Origin: Jacaranda mimosifolia | Taxonomy: Eukaryota; Streptophyta; Magnoliopsida; Lamiales; Bignoniaceae | DNA length: 64,000 nt | Direction: 5' to 3' | Assembly (NCBI GenBank): GCA_018894105.1 | Contig: CM032129.1 | Location: forward strand, 33,001,468-33,065,467 | Part shown: positions 1 through 12,664 of the stretch, piece by piece | Layout of the letters: each line of letters begins with the position of its first letter | Numbering within the stretch: the first letter of the stretch is position 1 | Made by a program: the position numbers and the translations under genes | The notes under the pieces: model-generated | The model's database searches: none | What the model saw: only the letters and a program-made list of their open reading frames with translations | What the model was told of the DNA's origin: nothing

Positions 1-2925
1 AACGCATCGTTAACTCTTGCCTGGGAAATGCATGATAAATTAATATTAAGTGAAGCTAGAGAGGATAAATTGAAAAAGGAAATGGAAATGGCTGCCAATG
101 GACTCTCAAAAACTTTTGATGATTTTGAACGCAGAGTATCTGGGAAAATCAAAAAGAGTAGTTTAAGGTATATCGTACGACTTGTACACAATCTTATGCT
201 TGTACTTAGCTTGTTTATAAAGTAAATCGACTGTTACTCGTATAATCCACATGACCATCCTCATAGATCACATTGATTTCATTCTTTTGAGATGGGTGCA
301 GGGAAGGGGGCACAAGCGTAGTAAGACATGTTTTCTTGAGTCTTACGAGCCCCTCGCCCTGTGTCTGTTTGTGTTTTCATAGAGGGCAGGGAATCATCCC
401 CATCCCCTTTACTTTTTTTTTTGGGGGGGGGGAGTGTTGTCAAACAAATTTTTGTAAGATGTGTTTTCTTTAGTCTTACGAGCCCCTCGCTCTGTGTCTG
501 TTTGTGTTTTCATAGATGGCAGGGAACACCCCCCCATCCTCTTCCCTTTATTTATTTATTTATTTATTTATTTTTTGTCAAACAGATTTTGTTATTATTT
601 GCCTCTTAAAGGTTTTCTGGAGTCTTATGGAATATTGCACTATTGTATTTTGATTTAAAAGGAATATTTCTTGGGCATGCTGGCATCTACTTATTCTTTT
701 TTTGTACGTCAGATCTTAATATAGAATTAGTTTTAGGTCTCTAATCAATGGTTCATTATTCTGGAGCCTGACTTACAGAATAAAATGCTAGTACACTTCT
801 GCTCAGTATATGCATACATAACATTGACCTATTGAATTTCTCTTTGAAAGAAAACTCATTATTATTAGTATTTTGTTAAAAAGGGAAAATTAATTGTCAA
901 TCTTGATTGTATTGATGGTTTTGGGCCCATATCTGATTGTCAGGATGGAAGATATGAATTCTCACTTGAAAGCTCTTACCAAGATGGCTGCTGTACTTAG
1001 AAAATCGGGACTGATGTACAAACAGAAACTGGAGCAGAGATGTGCTGATCTCAAAATGGCTGAGGATGAGGTAATGCCATGAAACTTTATGTTTTGTGGA
1101 TATGAAGACCTTATTTTCTAATCCTGCTATTTATTTGCTTCATAATGAGAGTTATGTGACAGTAATGGAAGTTGGTGTGCCTTGTGCTTATTTTGACGTT
1201 AGTTTTGAAAAACTCTTGTGTGTGAAGCCGGGAATTGTAGTTGATACAAATTTGAGTTATTAACTGGGCAGTTTTTGTGATGCATCTGGCAGCAATAAAA
1301 GTTATATGCTATTATTTCATGCTGCTAATGGGACAACATTTTGTTATATGTTTACTAAGCTTATTACTAGACCTACCAATCCAGCTTATGGAGATCATGT
1401 AGAACTGTAGACTGATATTCCTCTGAGAACTATTGGTGCTTAGATCATGTGCATATATGATGGGGATTTGTAGATGAAACTCTTAAAACTGTTGTGTGCT
1501 AAAGGATATGATTGAGACATCTCTGTGCCCAATCCGTGTATTTGAACTGGGGAATAGTGGTATAGCTTTTTTGTCTGGATACCAAATAGGAGATTCAGAA
1601 AGAAATATTAAGGAGAATCTTGTACTGTTATTCTTTTCCTTTGTTCTTCTTGTTTGCAATTAGTACAGCTTTAAGCTTATAGGCTTACACTATCTTTGAA
1701 TGATTTCTGAGTTTCCTTGTTTCAGGTTGATCTTTTAGGGGATGAGGTTGATGCTCAATTGAGATTACTTGAGAGAATTTACATTGCGCTGGATCATTAC
1801 TCTCCAGTTTTAAAGCATTATCATGGGGTGAGTTGAATCCAAGGCTTCTAGGAATGTCTTCTTCTTTTTCTTTTTTTCCTTTTCTTCCTCAATATAACAT
1901 GTCACTGTATATTTCTATATATCTGGTAACTTGCGTGAGAGCATTGAGAAAAATTGAAAATTAATTTTTCTCAATATGCACTTCTTAAAAAGGAACAAAT
2001 GCTCTAAAACCTCATTTATGTACCCTATATAGGTCTCTCTGTATGTCATAAATAGGTAAAACCTGTTGTCAGCATGTTTACTTCTGCTTCCAGAAGACAA
2101 TCTCTCTGTTATATAATTCAGTATTACTTACTCGCAGGTTATTGAGATCCTTGAGCTAGTCAGGAGGGAATTGAGTGGAGAATCTACTAAGCTGTCGTCA
2201 TCAACTCCATGGCAAGGTAAGAAAATCATTTGAAGTGAAGGCAACTGCTAAGTGTTGGTGTCTTTCACAATTCCATGCATACTTTAAATGTAAATGAAGA
2301 AAGCTGTTTGTTTTACAGAAATCCAAAAATTGATCTGGCTGGTCTTTCGCTTTGTTTTTCTGCAAAGCCAACGAAGCTTGTTCATTGCTTTGTACATTGA
2401 TTGACCAGAAACTATTGAGCAATGTGTCTGTGCTATGCAAAGTCAAATTCTTTCTTACATGTCCCAAACTTTGAAACACAAGCTCTCCTCGTGCAAATAA
2501 CTAAGAAAGCATCAATTTAGTCAGAAAAATAGTGGAAGAGGGTGAAGGGAGGTAAAACTATTTTTTGTGTGGCTAATGCATAATGAAATTTCTGGGTGGA
2601 AAAGAATGCACTTAGAGTCATACATAAGCAGCTTTTAGTATATGTTCCAGTCTCATTTTCAAGTTGAAGCATTCGAAGAGATAAAAAAACAGAAAAATAA
2701 GGGAGAAAAATGTGGGAAGAAGTTATTTTTTCCTTTTCACATAATGTTTAAGCTGAATTCAACTTGTTGCCAACTTTGCTATGTGCTGTTATTCATGAGG
2801 GTATTACTCCATAGGAGGAGCACACATGTTCTTCATTAATGGGCAAGAGCTAACATCCTTCTAAGGTATGCTGTTGTATTTTACCAATTGCTATCTCAAC
2901 AATGTGATTATTTTCTTCAGGATGA
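1..2925 (+). CDS. C-terminal part of a plant coiled-coil (paramyosin-like) protein gene
   Basis: The 5' part lies outside the window. Exons that join in frame are 1-167 (the true start of this exon is outside), 944-1070, 1726-1827, 2138-2216 and a last one from 2921, where the first two bases complete a Gly codon followed directly by TGA at 2923-2925. All junctions are GT-AG. The encoded tail is rich in Glu, Lys and Leu and looks like a coiled coil, ending in a conserved-looking block with [19 protein letters not shown] and then [13 protein letters not shown]. From memory this block resembles plant proteins annotated as paramyosin-related (Arabidopsis At4g32560 type), whose function is poorly known; that assignment is a recollection, not a search. 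The exon structure is well supported and the function is not. If the 2217 intron is retained, translation stops a few codons later, at 2233. Confidence 0.72.
321..597. repeat. Tandem duplication inside intron 1, with G-run and TTTA repeat
   Basis: A unit of about 133 bp starting GTAAGACATG near 321 is repeated from about 454 (GTAAGATGTG). Both copies contain the CTTACGAGCCCCTCGC and GTGTCTGTTTGTG stretches. The first copy ends in a T-run and G-run, the second in a (TTTA)n repeat around 549-573. It is intronic and no function is apparent. Confidence 0.75.
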
Positions 2926-5603
2926 ATGCAAATCTCTGTTGTTGACCAGCTCTGCTGATATCATTTGGACCAATTTGACCACGGCATATAGGATGCTACA
3001 AAGAACAATCTGTGGCAGTTGAACCAGAAGTTCATCATTCATTTTGATTGCCTTGTTAGCTAAGGCAAGAGCCTTTTTGGCTGTGTGCATTTCGAGCTCA
3101 ACCGAGGAATATCCATAACCAAGAGAGGTTCGGGTTTTCCCCAGTCTTATACTTATTTCTTATCAACTTGTGTTTCCATGTATATGACCACATGTAAATC
3201 TGCTATCCCAATAGTTAGATTAACTATAAAGGCTGGCCTGCGTAAATATTCATTCGGTATTTCATTTCCTCTTCTGCGAACCTGATATCGTTTCCAATGA
3301 GTGTCAACACATTACATCACATGCTTGGCATGGTCTAGAGGCAATTTTAGCAATTATTTCTTCATTGTTCTGTGGGATGAAGGCTAAAGATGGGACATGA
3401 TTCTCATTTAAGTTCAAACCTCTTTGCTTGCACCTATCATTAAGGGCTTCTCCTTGGTGGGAAACTATTCTTGCAGAAATATAAGGCAAAGACAAGTTTA
3501 TGACTCCCTTCCTGAACTCCATTCTTCCCAAAAGATATCCATAGGGATAAGATCTAAAAATATTGCAGTTATAGGGCTGTTTTAGTCAATTTGAAAGGAT
3601 TTACATCATCATCCACCTTCAACTTAAATTAGGTCTAAATCTTGAAAATGCCCAAATTTTGTCTTCAAACATGCTTTTACTTGTAGGAGTGTAATTGGTA
3701 AGCGTATGAATTGGGTTGAAATGAATGGTTAGTGGACAATATTTGGTTAGAATATCTCATGTAGCTTGAAATTGTATTTAAATTTGATTTGATTGTTGAA
3801 TAATCTAAGTTTGAATGATTTTTAATCAAATCAAACAAGAATTAAGCTTGAGAGGTTTGGTATTTTATGCGTATTTTATCATTTTTTAACTAATGAATTG
3901 AACCCAAATCGTGTTATAAATTTTATTAATTGAAAAAAGATGTTCAAAGTTGATTTGTCATATTAGATGAAGTAAGTTTTCAATCGGAAAAAAAAAATGT
4001 TTAATGAATTAAGTTCAAATGAAATTCAGTGATTGGTGCAACAAATTGAATTTAAATAAACTTTTTAATGGGGGGTCTCTAATTAAATATCAAGTGGTTA
4101 ATTTACTTTTGTATATAGTCGTGCGAAACAATGGACTTTCACGGATAATAGTGGAACACCTAAATTCTAATATTATAAATATTGTTATTTTTTTTTATTT
4201 ATACACACACACGTCAGGGAGTCCGTTTGGGTTGAAATTCTTGACTTCCTACATTATGTGGGAGATTTATGTCATTGGCTCACAGATTACTCGACATAAA
4301 TACTGTTATTAATAATAATTAGATGAGAAAATCATAACATTCATTGTAGAATTTTACAAAACTAATTTCCTAAACGAAATACTTTCTCAAATAAAAAATC
4401 ACAATATTTATTTTCACTCTAATAAATAATAATTTCCAAATTCAAATTTCAATCGCATCATTTGCCTCCCATTCTCCCAACATCAAAGTTTTGCGATAAC
4501 ATCGGCATATGCTAAGTGATTGCGACATTTAATGACAATGTTAGTGCATTGTATATAACTGTAGATTTATTTAATAATAATAGTTAACTATTCAACTACA
4601 TTCCTTGTAATAATATTACATGACGGGGGGCCCACATTAATTAAACATCGTACAATAATTTATCCATTTTCTTCAAAAAAAAATTATTTATTTCTGTTCG
4701 AAAAAGAACATTGTTTCCTACCAAATTAACAAACATGGCCGTCGGTGATTAGCAAGTAATTATATCGGGATTTTGTCTCTCAACTAACAATGGAATTGGA
4801 GACATCACACGCAAAGGGTTGTTATCAATTACATAATTGACACATAACAAGTCATTATATTACTATTGAATTATTAAATACATGAACGTTGGCAATTTGA
4901 AAATTTTGAATATACATATATGTTTCGCCTTCTTCTCTTTAATATATAATGTTAAGGAAAAATATCAATGAGGTATTTTTTGCGAAGTTAAAACTATATA
5001 ATTGCCACTGTAAGTATCAAAAGTGATTTTGATTATTATGTATGTAAGAATCAAATAGAGAACAGAGAAATGGGAAAATTTCTCAAATTCTAGCGTTAAA
5101 ATCTGATTCGAGTCAAGTTTTTGACAAATCTTATAGATCATTAGCATCTTTTACCTGACATTGAGATGGAAAATAACGAGATTCATGACCCCAATACTTC
5201 ACAGAAAGTGAAGATGGGCGCTATTTCAGGTAGAGCTCTAGAATATTCTTACCTATTTTTGAATCCACAAGAGAATAGAATAACAGACAATTTGCAAATT
5301 TACAAATGATTAAAAAAACTAGCAAAGGACTAAGAGGTTTTTTATTTAAGTCATACTCATGTATACTTGTCTATTTAATAATAATTTTTCTGTATTTAAT
5401 TATCCTCGATATTCTTAATGTAAAAATCGACAACTCAATTCTTAAATTTGGATTTATTTGCCATGATAGACTAACTAGTCATGTTCACACGGCGTTTATT
5501 TTATTTTGACTAGTATATTAAATGGATTTTTGATGATGAACTTGTCCAAGTCCAACATATAGTAGGTGTGAGTCAAACTATTAGTTAGCTTTCTTGTTGA
5601 CTT
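2926..5603. other. 3' end of the coiled-coil gene and intergenic DNA
   Basis: The first 300-400 bases are probably the 3' UTR of the upstream gene. The rest is AT-rich with no open frame showing domain-like content. The short frames present lack codon bias and recognisable motifs. I see no RNA gene and no intact mobile element here. Confidence 0.5.
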
Positions 5604-6000
5604 TAGGATTGTAAATGAGATTAGACAATTCACGAATAGTTTGAGTTCGTCAGTTAAATAAGTCAAGTTGAACTCAATAATATTCGACTCGAAAAGCTTG
5701 TTAATCTAAACAAATTTTTTAATATTTTGTACACATAATTACATATAATAAAGTCCATAAAGATGATAATGATGATATTCTGAATTTTTTGAAAAATTTA
5801 TAATTATAGATTTTATTTTGAGTCTAAATGAGTTCGAATTAATCCAAGTCTATACGAGCTCGAGTTCGTCTGAACTTATACGAATTGAGTTCTTTTGCTA
5901 ACTTGTGAGTTCGATAAGGCTCACCCGAGCCTTCGTTTATTCAACGAGTCGAGTTTGAGCTTGCTATATCCGGGATCAGTTCGACTCGTTTACACTCCTA
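5604..6000. mobile_element. hAT-like non-autonomous element, copy 1
   Basis: The left end reads TAGGATTGTAAATGAG and the right end, reverse complemented, reads TAGGAGTGTAAACGAG, so the ends are inverted repeats. The flanking octamers GTTGACTT (5596-5603) and ATTGCCTT (6001-6008) match at 6 of 8 positions, which fits a decayed 8-bp target duplication typical of hAT elements. The interior has GAGTTCG/CGAACTC-rich stretches and no transposase. A related element lies at 62796-63333. Confidence 0.65.
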
Positions 6001-6248
6001 ATTGCCTTGTTAATCTACAGAGCCCATTTTCCAAATAAACCATCTATCTGCTTAGTATCTACCATTTCTTACAAATAAACAAGTAATGTCTTAGGGCTTG
6101 TTCTCTTATCTTTTGGCCATTTTCTAAATTTTTTTTGGGGGGAATGGGTTTTTGGGAGAAAATTTGGAGAATGTGCCAAGTGTTTTTTTTTTTTTTTTTT
6201 TTTTTTTTTTGTTTTGGGGAAATATGAAAAATGATTTAAAAATGAGTT

Positions 6249-6596
6249 TGTTAGCGTCCCACATCGGTGAAATAAATAAGTTGTTGTCTCTATATATGGT
6301 ATTGGGCAATTCTCACCTTTTGAACTAGCTTTTGGGGTAGAGTTAGGCCCAAAGTCTATTCTTTAACATGGTATCGGAGCCATCCATTCTCGATGTTGGG
6401 TTAGCCAATGTTGTTGGGCCACCAATTTCATGTTATTCCATGCTTCAAATGTTCATTCCTGAGTGTACGTTGGGTGTGTTAGCATCTAACATTGGTGAAA
6501 TAAATAAGTTGTGGTCTCTATATATGGTTTTGGGCAATCCTTACCTCTTGAGCTAGCTTTTGGAGTTGAGTTAGGCCCAATGTCTATTCTTTAACA
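6249..6596 (+). mobile_element. TRIM retroelement, nested in A1, with perfect 5-bp target duplication
   Basis: Two 120-bp long terminal repeats, 6249-6368 and 6477-6596, both begin TGTTAGC and end CTTTAACA. Directly after the first LTR is TGGTATCGGAGCC (6369-6381), which matches the usual primer-binding site complementary to initiator methionine tRNA apart from one base. Only 108 bp separate the LTRs, so no gag or pol fits; this is a terminal-repeat retrotransposon in miniature. GAGTT flanks the element at 6244-6248 and 6597-6601, an exact target duplication. Such elements move using proteins from other LTR elements. The LTRs differ at several sites, so insertion is not very recent. Confidence 0.92.
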
Positions 6597-6607
6597 GAGT
6601 TGTTTGT

Positions 6608-6713
6608 TTCTTTATGTTTTGGGAGGAGACAAACTTTACTGTTGATGTCAAATCAGTTGCTTCTTTATGTTTTGAGAGGAGACAAATTTTACTGTTGATA
6701 TCAAATCAGTTGC
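6608..6713. repeat. 53-bp tandem duplication inside A1
   Basis: The unit 6608-6660 (TTCTTTATGTTTTGGGAGG onward) is repeated at 6661-6713 with few differences, both ending AAATCAGTTGC. The matching region of copy A2 has the unit once, so the duplication arose in A1 or its immediate lineage. Confidence 0.85.
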
Positions 6714-8094
6714 TTTTTTATTGGGTTTGTAAAGTAAAAGTGATTTTTTATGTAATATATTGTATATGTATATATATTATAGTTGGATGATGTGTGTGTA
6801 TATATATGTAATGATTTATATTATTGAAATAAAATGATATGTAATTAATTTAATTGATACTTTATTTTAAAATTTATATTTTTATGAATTTATTAATAAA
6901 TATTAATTATTTATGAATTTATAATTATATCTTAATTAAAAAAATTGGCTAATATCATAATTGTTGATATCAGCTTATATAAAAAAAATTAATTATTGTA
7001 CATTAATTATAAACTAATTGTTGTTTATTCTTAAAATATAATTATTTAACTATTTATTATTTACAATTTATGTATAAATAAAACTTAGTTATTTATTTAA
7101 ATAAAATAAAATATATATTAGACTTAATAACAATTCATCAAATTAAAAAAATAAATAATTTTATATTTTATGAAACTAAATTATCTTAAATTATTTATTA
7201 AACAAATAAGTGTAATATTCAATTATACTTGAAATATGAAACATAATTAATATAACATAATAAGTTATTTAAATAATTAAATAAATTAATTTAATTAATT
7301 TAATAAGTTATTTATTTACTTTAACTCATTATTTAATTAATATATTATTTAATAAATAAATTATTTACTGACTATCACTGAGATTTTTACTTAATTTTTA
7401 TTAATTTTCTTGATAATTATTTTAATTGTATCAATATTAATTTATTAAACTTAATAGATTATTAAATAAATATCACACTATATTTAATTTTTTATACAAA
7501 TTTTAAATAAATGTGAATATTAATATTTAATGAAGATTAATTTTTTGAAAAGATTAATTTATTTATTAGATCAAATTAAAATATTTTAAATTATTTATTA
7601 AATGAATTAATATAATATTTAATTAATTCAATAAATATTAAATATAACTAATACATTATTTAATTAATAAGTAATTTAATTAATTTAATATGTTATTTAG
7701 TAAATAAATTATTTATTAAATTTAATTAATTTTCTCGATGATTATTTCAATTAAATTTGTAAACATAAGTTTTATAATTTTTTAAGTAGTAAAATTTCAA
7801 TATTTTCATATATGTAAATATATGTATATATATATATAAGTGAAATGAAATAATGATAAATAAATGAGTGACGTGAAAGATAGAGTGAGAAAATGAAGGA
7901 GTATGTGTACTTGTTAGGATGTAGGGTTTTTTTGGATGAATTGTGAGGGATTTTTTGGGTAAAAAATTGTAGTGTTTTGGAAGAAAAATTGGGAAATATG
8001 CATGTATTTTGAAATTTTTGTGAGAATTGGAAAAAATGTCTTCAAAAAGTAGGAGAACAAGCCCCTAAAGTTTAAAAAAGAAAATATCTTCTTC

Positions 8095-8152
8095 ACCCCC
8101 CCCCCCCCCCCCACCCGGCCCCTCTCTCTCTCTCTCTCTTTTTTTTTTTTTT
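8095..8152. repeat. Poly-C / (CT)n / poly-T simple repeat
   Basis: A run of C, then (CT)n, then a T-run lies just past the right end of A1. It is prone to assembly length errors. Confidence 0.85.
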
Positions 8153-9194
8153 TACCGCTGTACCAACAAGGTACGTGAAGGTACTGCTGGTACGGAAAGG
8201 CAGAAGACAAGATTATACTTTCTTTAATACTGTACAGCAGTATAGTATTGAGAATTTACATAAATTTAATTTGGACTGTTGATTATTTTCCAGGCAAATG
8301 CATGTGAGGATATTAGCATAAACAATGGAGGCCCATCCTCTGGGACCAACACGGCAACACCTGCTTCTCGCCCCCCTCTCAAATTTCATTAAATAAATCA
8401 AATTAATGTAAGAAAAAATCCATTTTTTTTAATTATCAATTTAGATAATGAAAATGACAATTGTTGCAGTTGCAACAGATTACAGACCTTGTGTAATAAA
8501 GTTGGTTTTATAGCTGAATACAGATAATGCCCATGCAAGCTTCTTGACTTTTTTCTAAAGAAAGCAAGACATTACAATATGACTTGAGTGTTTCCAGACT
8601 GTTTTTGAAACTTTACTTCAGCTAAATCTCATGTTCCATATTATCCCATAGTTTTCAAGAAACTCCTTTTTTCAGCTACAACCATTTCTGGAGAATCTAT
8701 CTGAAGATTTTCAAGGAAAGATTGGATCTTTTGCATTTTTTGAATTAGTATACCACTGCATTTTGAAACCCATCTTCTGTTCTTGACATTTTGCTTCTAG
8801 CTCAGATCTGCTGGCTGATTGGGCTTAATTTTCCCAAGAAGCGAGCAGTTCTTGATGGGTTTCAGTGTTCCGTCTGTTTGATGAAGGTAAATGTTTATGC
8901 TTGAATATGATTTGTGTTTTTGAGGTTTTTTCAATGAGAGAGTATCTTGGTTTCTAAGTGAGTGTGTTTCAGTATTAAGATGTTCATTGTGTAGGTGCCT
9001 TTTGAGTACTTTTGTGATTGATAGAAATCAATAGTGTGATTCAAGGTTGGGTTCTTCATCTTTTCATTACCGCCCTTCTGTCTTTTGAGTACATCTCATT
9101 GGTGCTTGCTTAGCTGCTGAAGTAGAAAAAGGAAAAAAAGAGAGAGAGAGAGAGAAGCCCACCAAGAATCTTGGGTTGGTTCAGCCAGCGGTGA
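8153..9194. other. Probable promoter and 5' leader of the HERK2-like gene
   Basis: About 1 kb without a gene lies between A1 and the receptor kinase start. It holds mixed AT-rich DNA and, near the start codon, a GA-repeat leader. A GT-like donor context after GATGAAG near 8887 could mark a 5' UTR intron, but I cannot confirm it. Confidence 0.4.
9138..9156 (+). promoter_or_regulatory. GA repeat in the 5' leader of the HERK2-like gene
   Basis: A (GA)n tract lies about 40 bp upstream of the ATG at 9195. GA/CT repeats are common in plant core promoters and 5' UTRs, where they can bind GAGA-binding factors. The position is suggestive only. Confidence 0.4.
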
Positions 9195-11762
9195 ATGATG
9201 AGGTTCAAATGCACAGGAGTCATGGGCCTATTGGTTTTGCTAATTGTATTCATGTTTGCTGAGTCTGGTGAGGCTCAAATGGTGTCTTTTCTGATAAACT
9301 GTGGGACAAATTCCAGTGTAAATATAGATGGGAGGAGATGGGTTGGTGATACAGCTCCTGGGAACAATGTGACCCTCAGTGTTCCTGGTGTTGATGCCTT
9401 CAGTTCTATGTACACTGGTGATCCAGTCTATGAGCCTCTCTACAGAACTGCCAGAGTTTTTGCTGAAACTTTGAACTATACTTTCAAAGTTATCCAGGGG
9501 AATTATTTTCTTAGGCTTCATTTTTACCCATTGGCATTTCATAGATATGATGCCAATGAGTCTTACTTTTCCATTGAGGCAAATGGTTTAAAGTTAGTTT
9601 CCAAGTTTAATGTTCCTGGCGAGCTTTCAAATAAGAAGTTAAGATCAGGAGGCGATTCTAGCTATTTCTATTTGGTGAAGGAGTACTTCTTTTCTGTTGA
9701 TGCCAGTGTGCTTATTGTTAATTTTGTTCCTTCTGAAGGGTCGTTTGGTTTTGTGAATGCAATAGAAGTTATTCCAGAGGGAAATAAGGTGTTCGTTGAC
9801 TCTGTGCGAAGAGTGGGTGCTAATGGTGGTAATACCTCTTGGAATTTGAACAAACGAGGAATTGAAACCATGTATAGATTGAATGTCGGGGGTTCATCTA
9901 TTAAACCCTCACAAGATTCATCCTTTTGGAGATTGTGGGAAGCAGATTCAGGTTATATGATCAATTCAGATGCTGGTTCAGAAATTAGAAACAGATCTAA
10001 TATTACTTATGCCACCCCAAATGACACTTCTGTGGCTCCCCTTCTGGTGTATGAAACAGCAAGAACTTTGAGTAATGCTCAAGTCATGGAGAAGAGGTTC
10101 AACATGTCATGGAAATTGGAGGTTGATCCGGACTTTGATTATTTAGTCCGCCTGCACTTTTGTGAACTGAGTTTTGATAAGCCAAATCAAAGGAATTTCA
10201 GAATATACATAGACAACAAAACTGCTTCAGACAACTTTGACGTCTTTGCTAGAGCTGGAGGAATGAACAAGGCTTATCATGAGGATTACATTGATTATAT
10301 TTCCCCTGGGAGCAACAACATTTGGATACAACTAGGTCCTGAGACGACTGTAGGTTCTGCTGGAACTGATGCTCTCTTGAATGGTTTGGAGGTTTTCAAG
10401 CTTAGCCAGAATGGCAATCTAGCTTATGTAGAGAAGTATAGCAATCAAGACGTCAAGAGCACTTCTAAAAATTTGATCCTTTGGGTGGGCATTGGAGCCG
10501 GGGTTGCTTCTGTCGCCATTCTTGCAGCTATATGCATGCTATTCATCTGGTTCTGTAAGAAAAGAGAGGAAAGTGTTACCAAGAAGACTTCTCCTGGTTG
10601 GCGGCCTCTATTCCTCCATCGGAACAGTACCTGTCAATGCAAAACGATCAAATCTGAATGGCCAATTGGGCACCGTTAGATCTGGAAGGCGTTTCACCTT
10701 AAACGAGATCAGGGCAGCAACAAATAACTTCGATGACAGGTCTAGTGATTGGAGTTGGAGGATTTGGTAAGGTGTACAAAGGAGAAACTGATGATAGCAC
10801 ACTTGTGGCAATAAAGAGATCCAATCCTCAATCTCAGCAAGGCCTTAGCAGAATTCGAGACAGAAATTGAAATGCTGTCGAAGCTAAGGCACAGGCATCT
10901 TGTCTCCTTGATTGGATACTGTGATGAACAGAATGAAATGATTTTGGTATATGAGTACATGGCAAACGGAACTCTGAGGAGTCATTTGTTTGGGAGTGAC
11001 TTACTGCCGTTGAGTTGGAAGCAAAGATTAGAAGTATGCATTGGTGCAGCCCGTGGACTGCATTATCTACACACAGGATCAGATAGAGGAATCATCCACA
11101 GGGACATCAAGACGACCAACATATTGTTGGATGAGAATTTTGTAGCTAAAATGGCTGACTTTGGGCTGTCGAAAAATGGCCCTTCTTTGGAGCACACACA
11201 TGTGAGCACTGCAGTTAAGGGGAGCTTTGGTTATCTTGATCCTGAATACTTCAGACGGCAGCAGTTGACTGAGAAATCCGATGTTTACTCATTTGGAGTT
11301 GTCCTATTTGAGGTTGTTTGTGCCAGAGCTGTTATAAATCCAACACTGCCAAAGGATCAGATCAATCTTGCTGAATGGGCACTTCGTAGGCAACGGGAGA
11401 GATCACTTGAAAGCATTCTTGATCGGCGGCTCAAAGGGAAGTGTTGTCCAGAATCATTGATGAGATTTGGAGAGATTGCTGAGAAGTGTCTTGCAGATGA
11501 AGGGAAGAGCCGGCCGACCATGGGAGAAGTTTTGTGGCACTTGGAATATGTCTTACAGCTTCACGAGGCTTGGCTGCGCAGCAATGGGCCTATTGATGAG
11601 ACAGTTTCTGAGGATGCTGCAAATTCAGACAGTGGCACACAGCAAACGGCTGAAAAAGATGGTGAATCAGTCTCAGAGACCAAGAACATGCTGGATCCAA
11701 TGGATCCTATGGCTGTTGGCTGTGATGAATTCTCACAGATGGTAAACTTACAAGGAAGGTGA
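9195..11762 (+). CDS. HERK2: CrRLK1L receptor-like kinase, HERK2-type, with three 1-bp frameshifts
   Basis: A plasma-membrane receptor kinase of the Catharanthus RLK1-like family, which senses wall integrity and RALF peptides. It is intronless, as usual for the family. Residues 1-28 are a signal peptide, about 29-410 a malectin-like ectodomain with several N-x-S/T sites, and about 427-455 the membrane segment, followed by KKR. The kinase shows [37 protein letters not shown] and [10 protein letters not shown]. The segment [21 protein letters not shown] and the end of the kinase domain resemble Arabidopsis HERK2 from memory. The frame is broken by single extra bases near 10620, 10740 and 10847. 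The first puts a stop at 10677-10679, just after the membrane segment. Since the three insertions add up to +3, the kinase resumes in the original frame from about 10848. With the extra bases discounted the protein would be about 854 aa, the normal family length. Either it is a recent pseudogene or the consensus sequence is wrong. Confidence 0.85.
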
Positions 11763-12664
11763 AATCTACTATGTGTGAAGTCCTTTTATCTCTTCATTTG
11801 TAATCAGGTCTAAGTCTTTCTTTCTTGCATCAATATGATGCCTGGAAGCCATTACATTTTAATGATACTTTGGCTTAACCATGTAAGGAACTGAGGATCA
11901 CACTTATGCTGTCTGTATTCTGTTATAGGCTTTTCCTTCAAATGCTGGCTGTCCAGCCCATTTGCCAAGAATGTTATGTATGTAAAAAGAGTTCAAGAGT
12001 ACCATGAGTAACTGTCTCTCTCATGGCAATCTCTATCTCATATATCTATATATATAATATTATTTTTTTTCCTAAGTTATTTTGAAATCATCTTTAGTTC
12101 CTAGTTAGGTAATTCAATTAAATGATTGATGATAAATGTTTGTGGTAATAATTTGTGAAATAGTTATATTTTACTTAAAGGAGCATTAGTGTAGCAAGAA
12201 GGGGTTACATATGAAGATTACCTTATTAGTTATTTTTTAATTTTACTTATTTTTATCCATTAAAAGATTTAATTAGACAAAAAGATTACTAGTTAAGAAG
12301 GATAGAAAGATAAAAAATAATTTATTTAATAGTTATATTCTTTTGTATAATTGGAGAGGGTCGCAAAGTTGATTACTCTAATGGAAACTACTATTTATTT
12401 TCCTTGAAATAACTATGGTTTTAGATTATTGATTAAAAAAGAAATACTATGTTTTTAGATTATACATGAAAGCTACATAGTTAAAAAATAACTATAATCT
12501 ATTATTCTAAAATTTATTTTTGAAAATTGAATTTAAATTTGCAAACGACTTCGCTAGAATCTTTATTCTTTTAAAATATATTATAGCATGGTCAATTTGA
12601 CAAGCGATGTTGCCTTCACACTTGTATCTGTAAGACTCAAAATTTAAAATCAAACGAATTCTTA
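11763..12664. other. 3' UTR of HERK2-like gene and intergenic DNA
   Basis: The first 250 bases are probably 3' UTR. The rest is AT-rich with only short chance frames. Confidence 0.5.

Larger units (their letters stand above)
6091..8068. mobile_element. Family A TIR element, copy A1 (long, AT-rich, non-autonomous)
   Basis: The ends are TTAGGGCTTGTTCTC on the left and GAGAACAAGCCCCTAA on the right, inverted copies of each other. A TA dinucleotide lies immediately outside GGGC...GCCC at both ends, which fits a TA target duplication. The left subterminal part (GGGAGAAAATTTGGAGAA, then a T-run) and the right part (TTTTGGAAGAAAAATTGG) match copy A2 at 15622-17274. The interior is more than 80% A+T by eye with no coding potential. 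It carries a nested TRIM at 6249-6596 and a 53-bp tandem repeat. The superfamily is uncertain: a TA target fits Tc1/mariner-like elements, but the termini are not the classic Stowaway sequence. Confidence 0.75.

Noticed and set aside
7914..8401. Minus-strand frames of 98 and 62 codons near A1
   Set aside because: The first is a translation of the A1 right end plus poly-C and CT repeats; the second has no motif.
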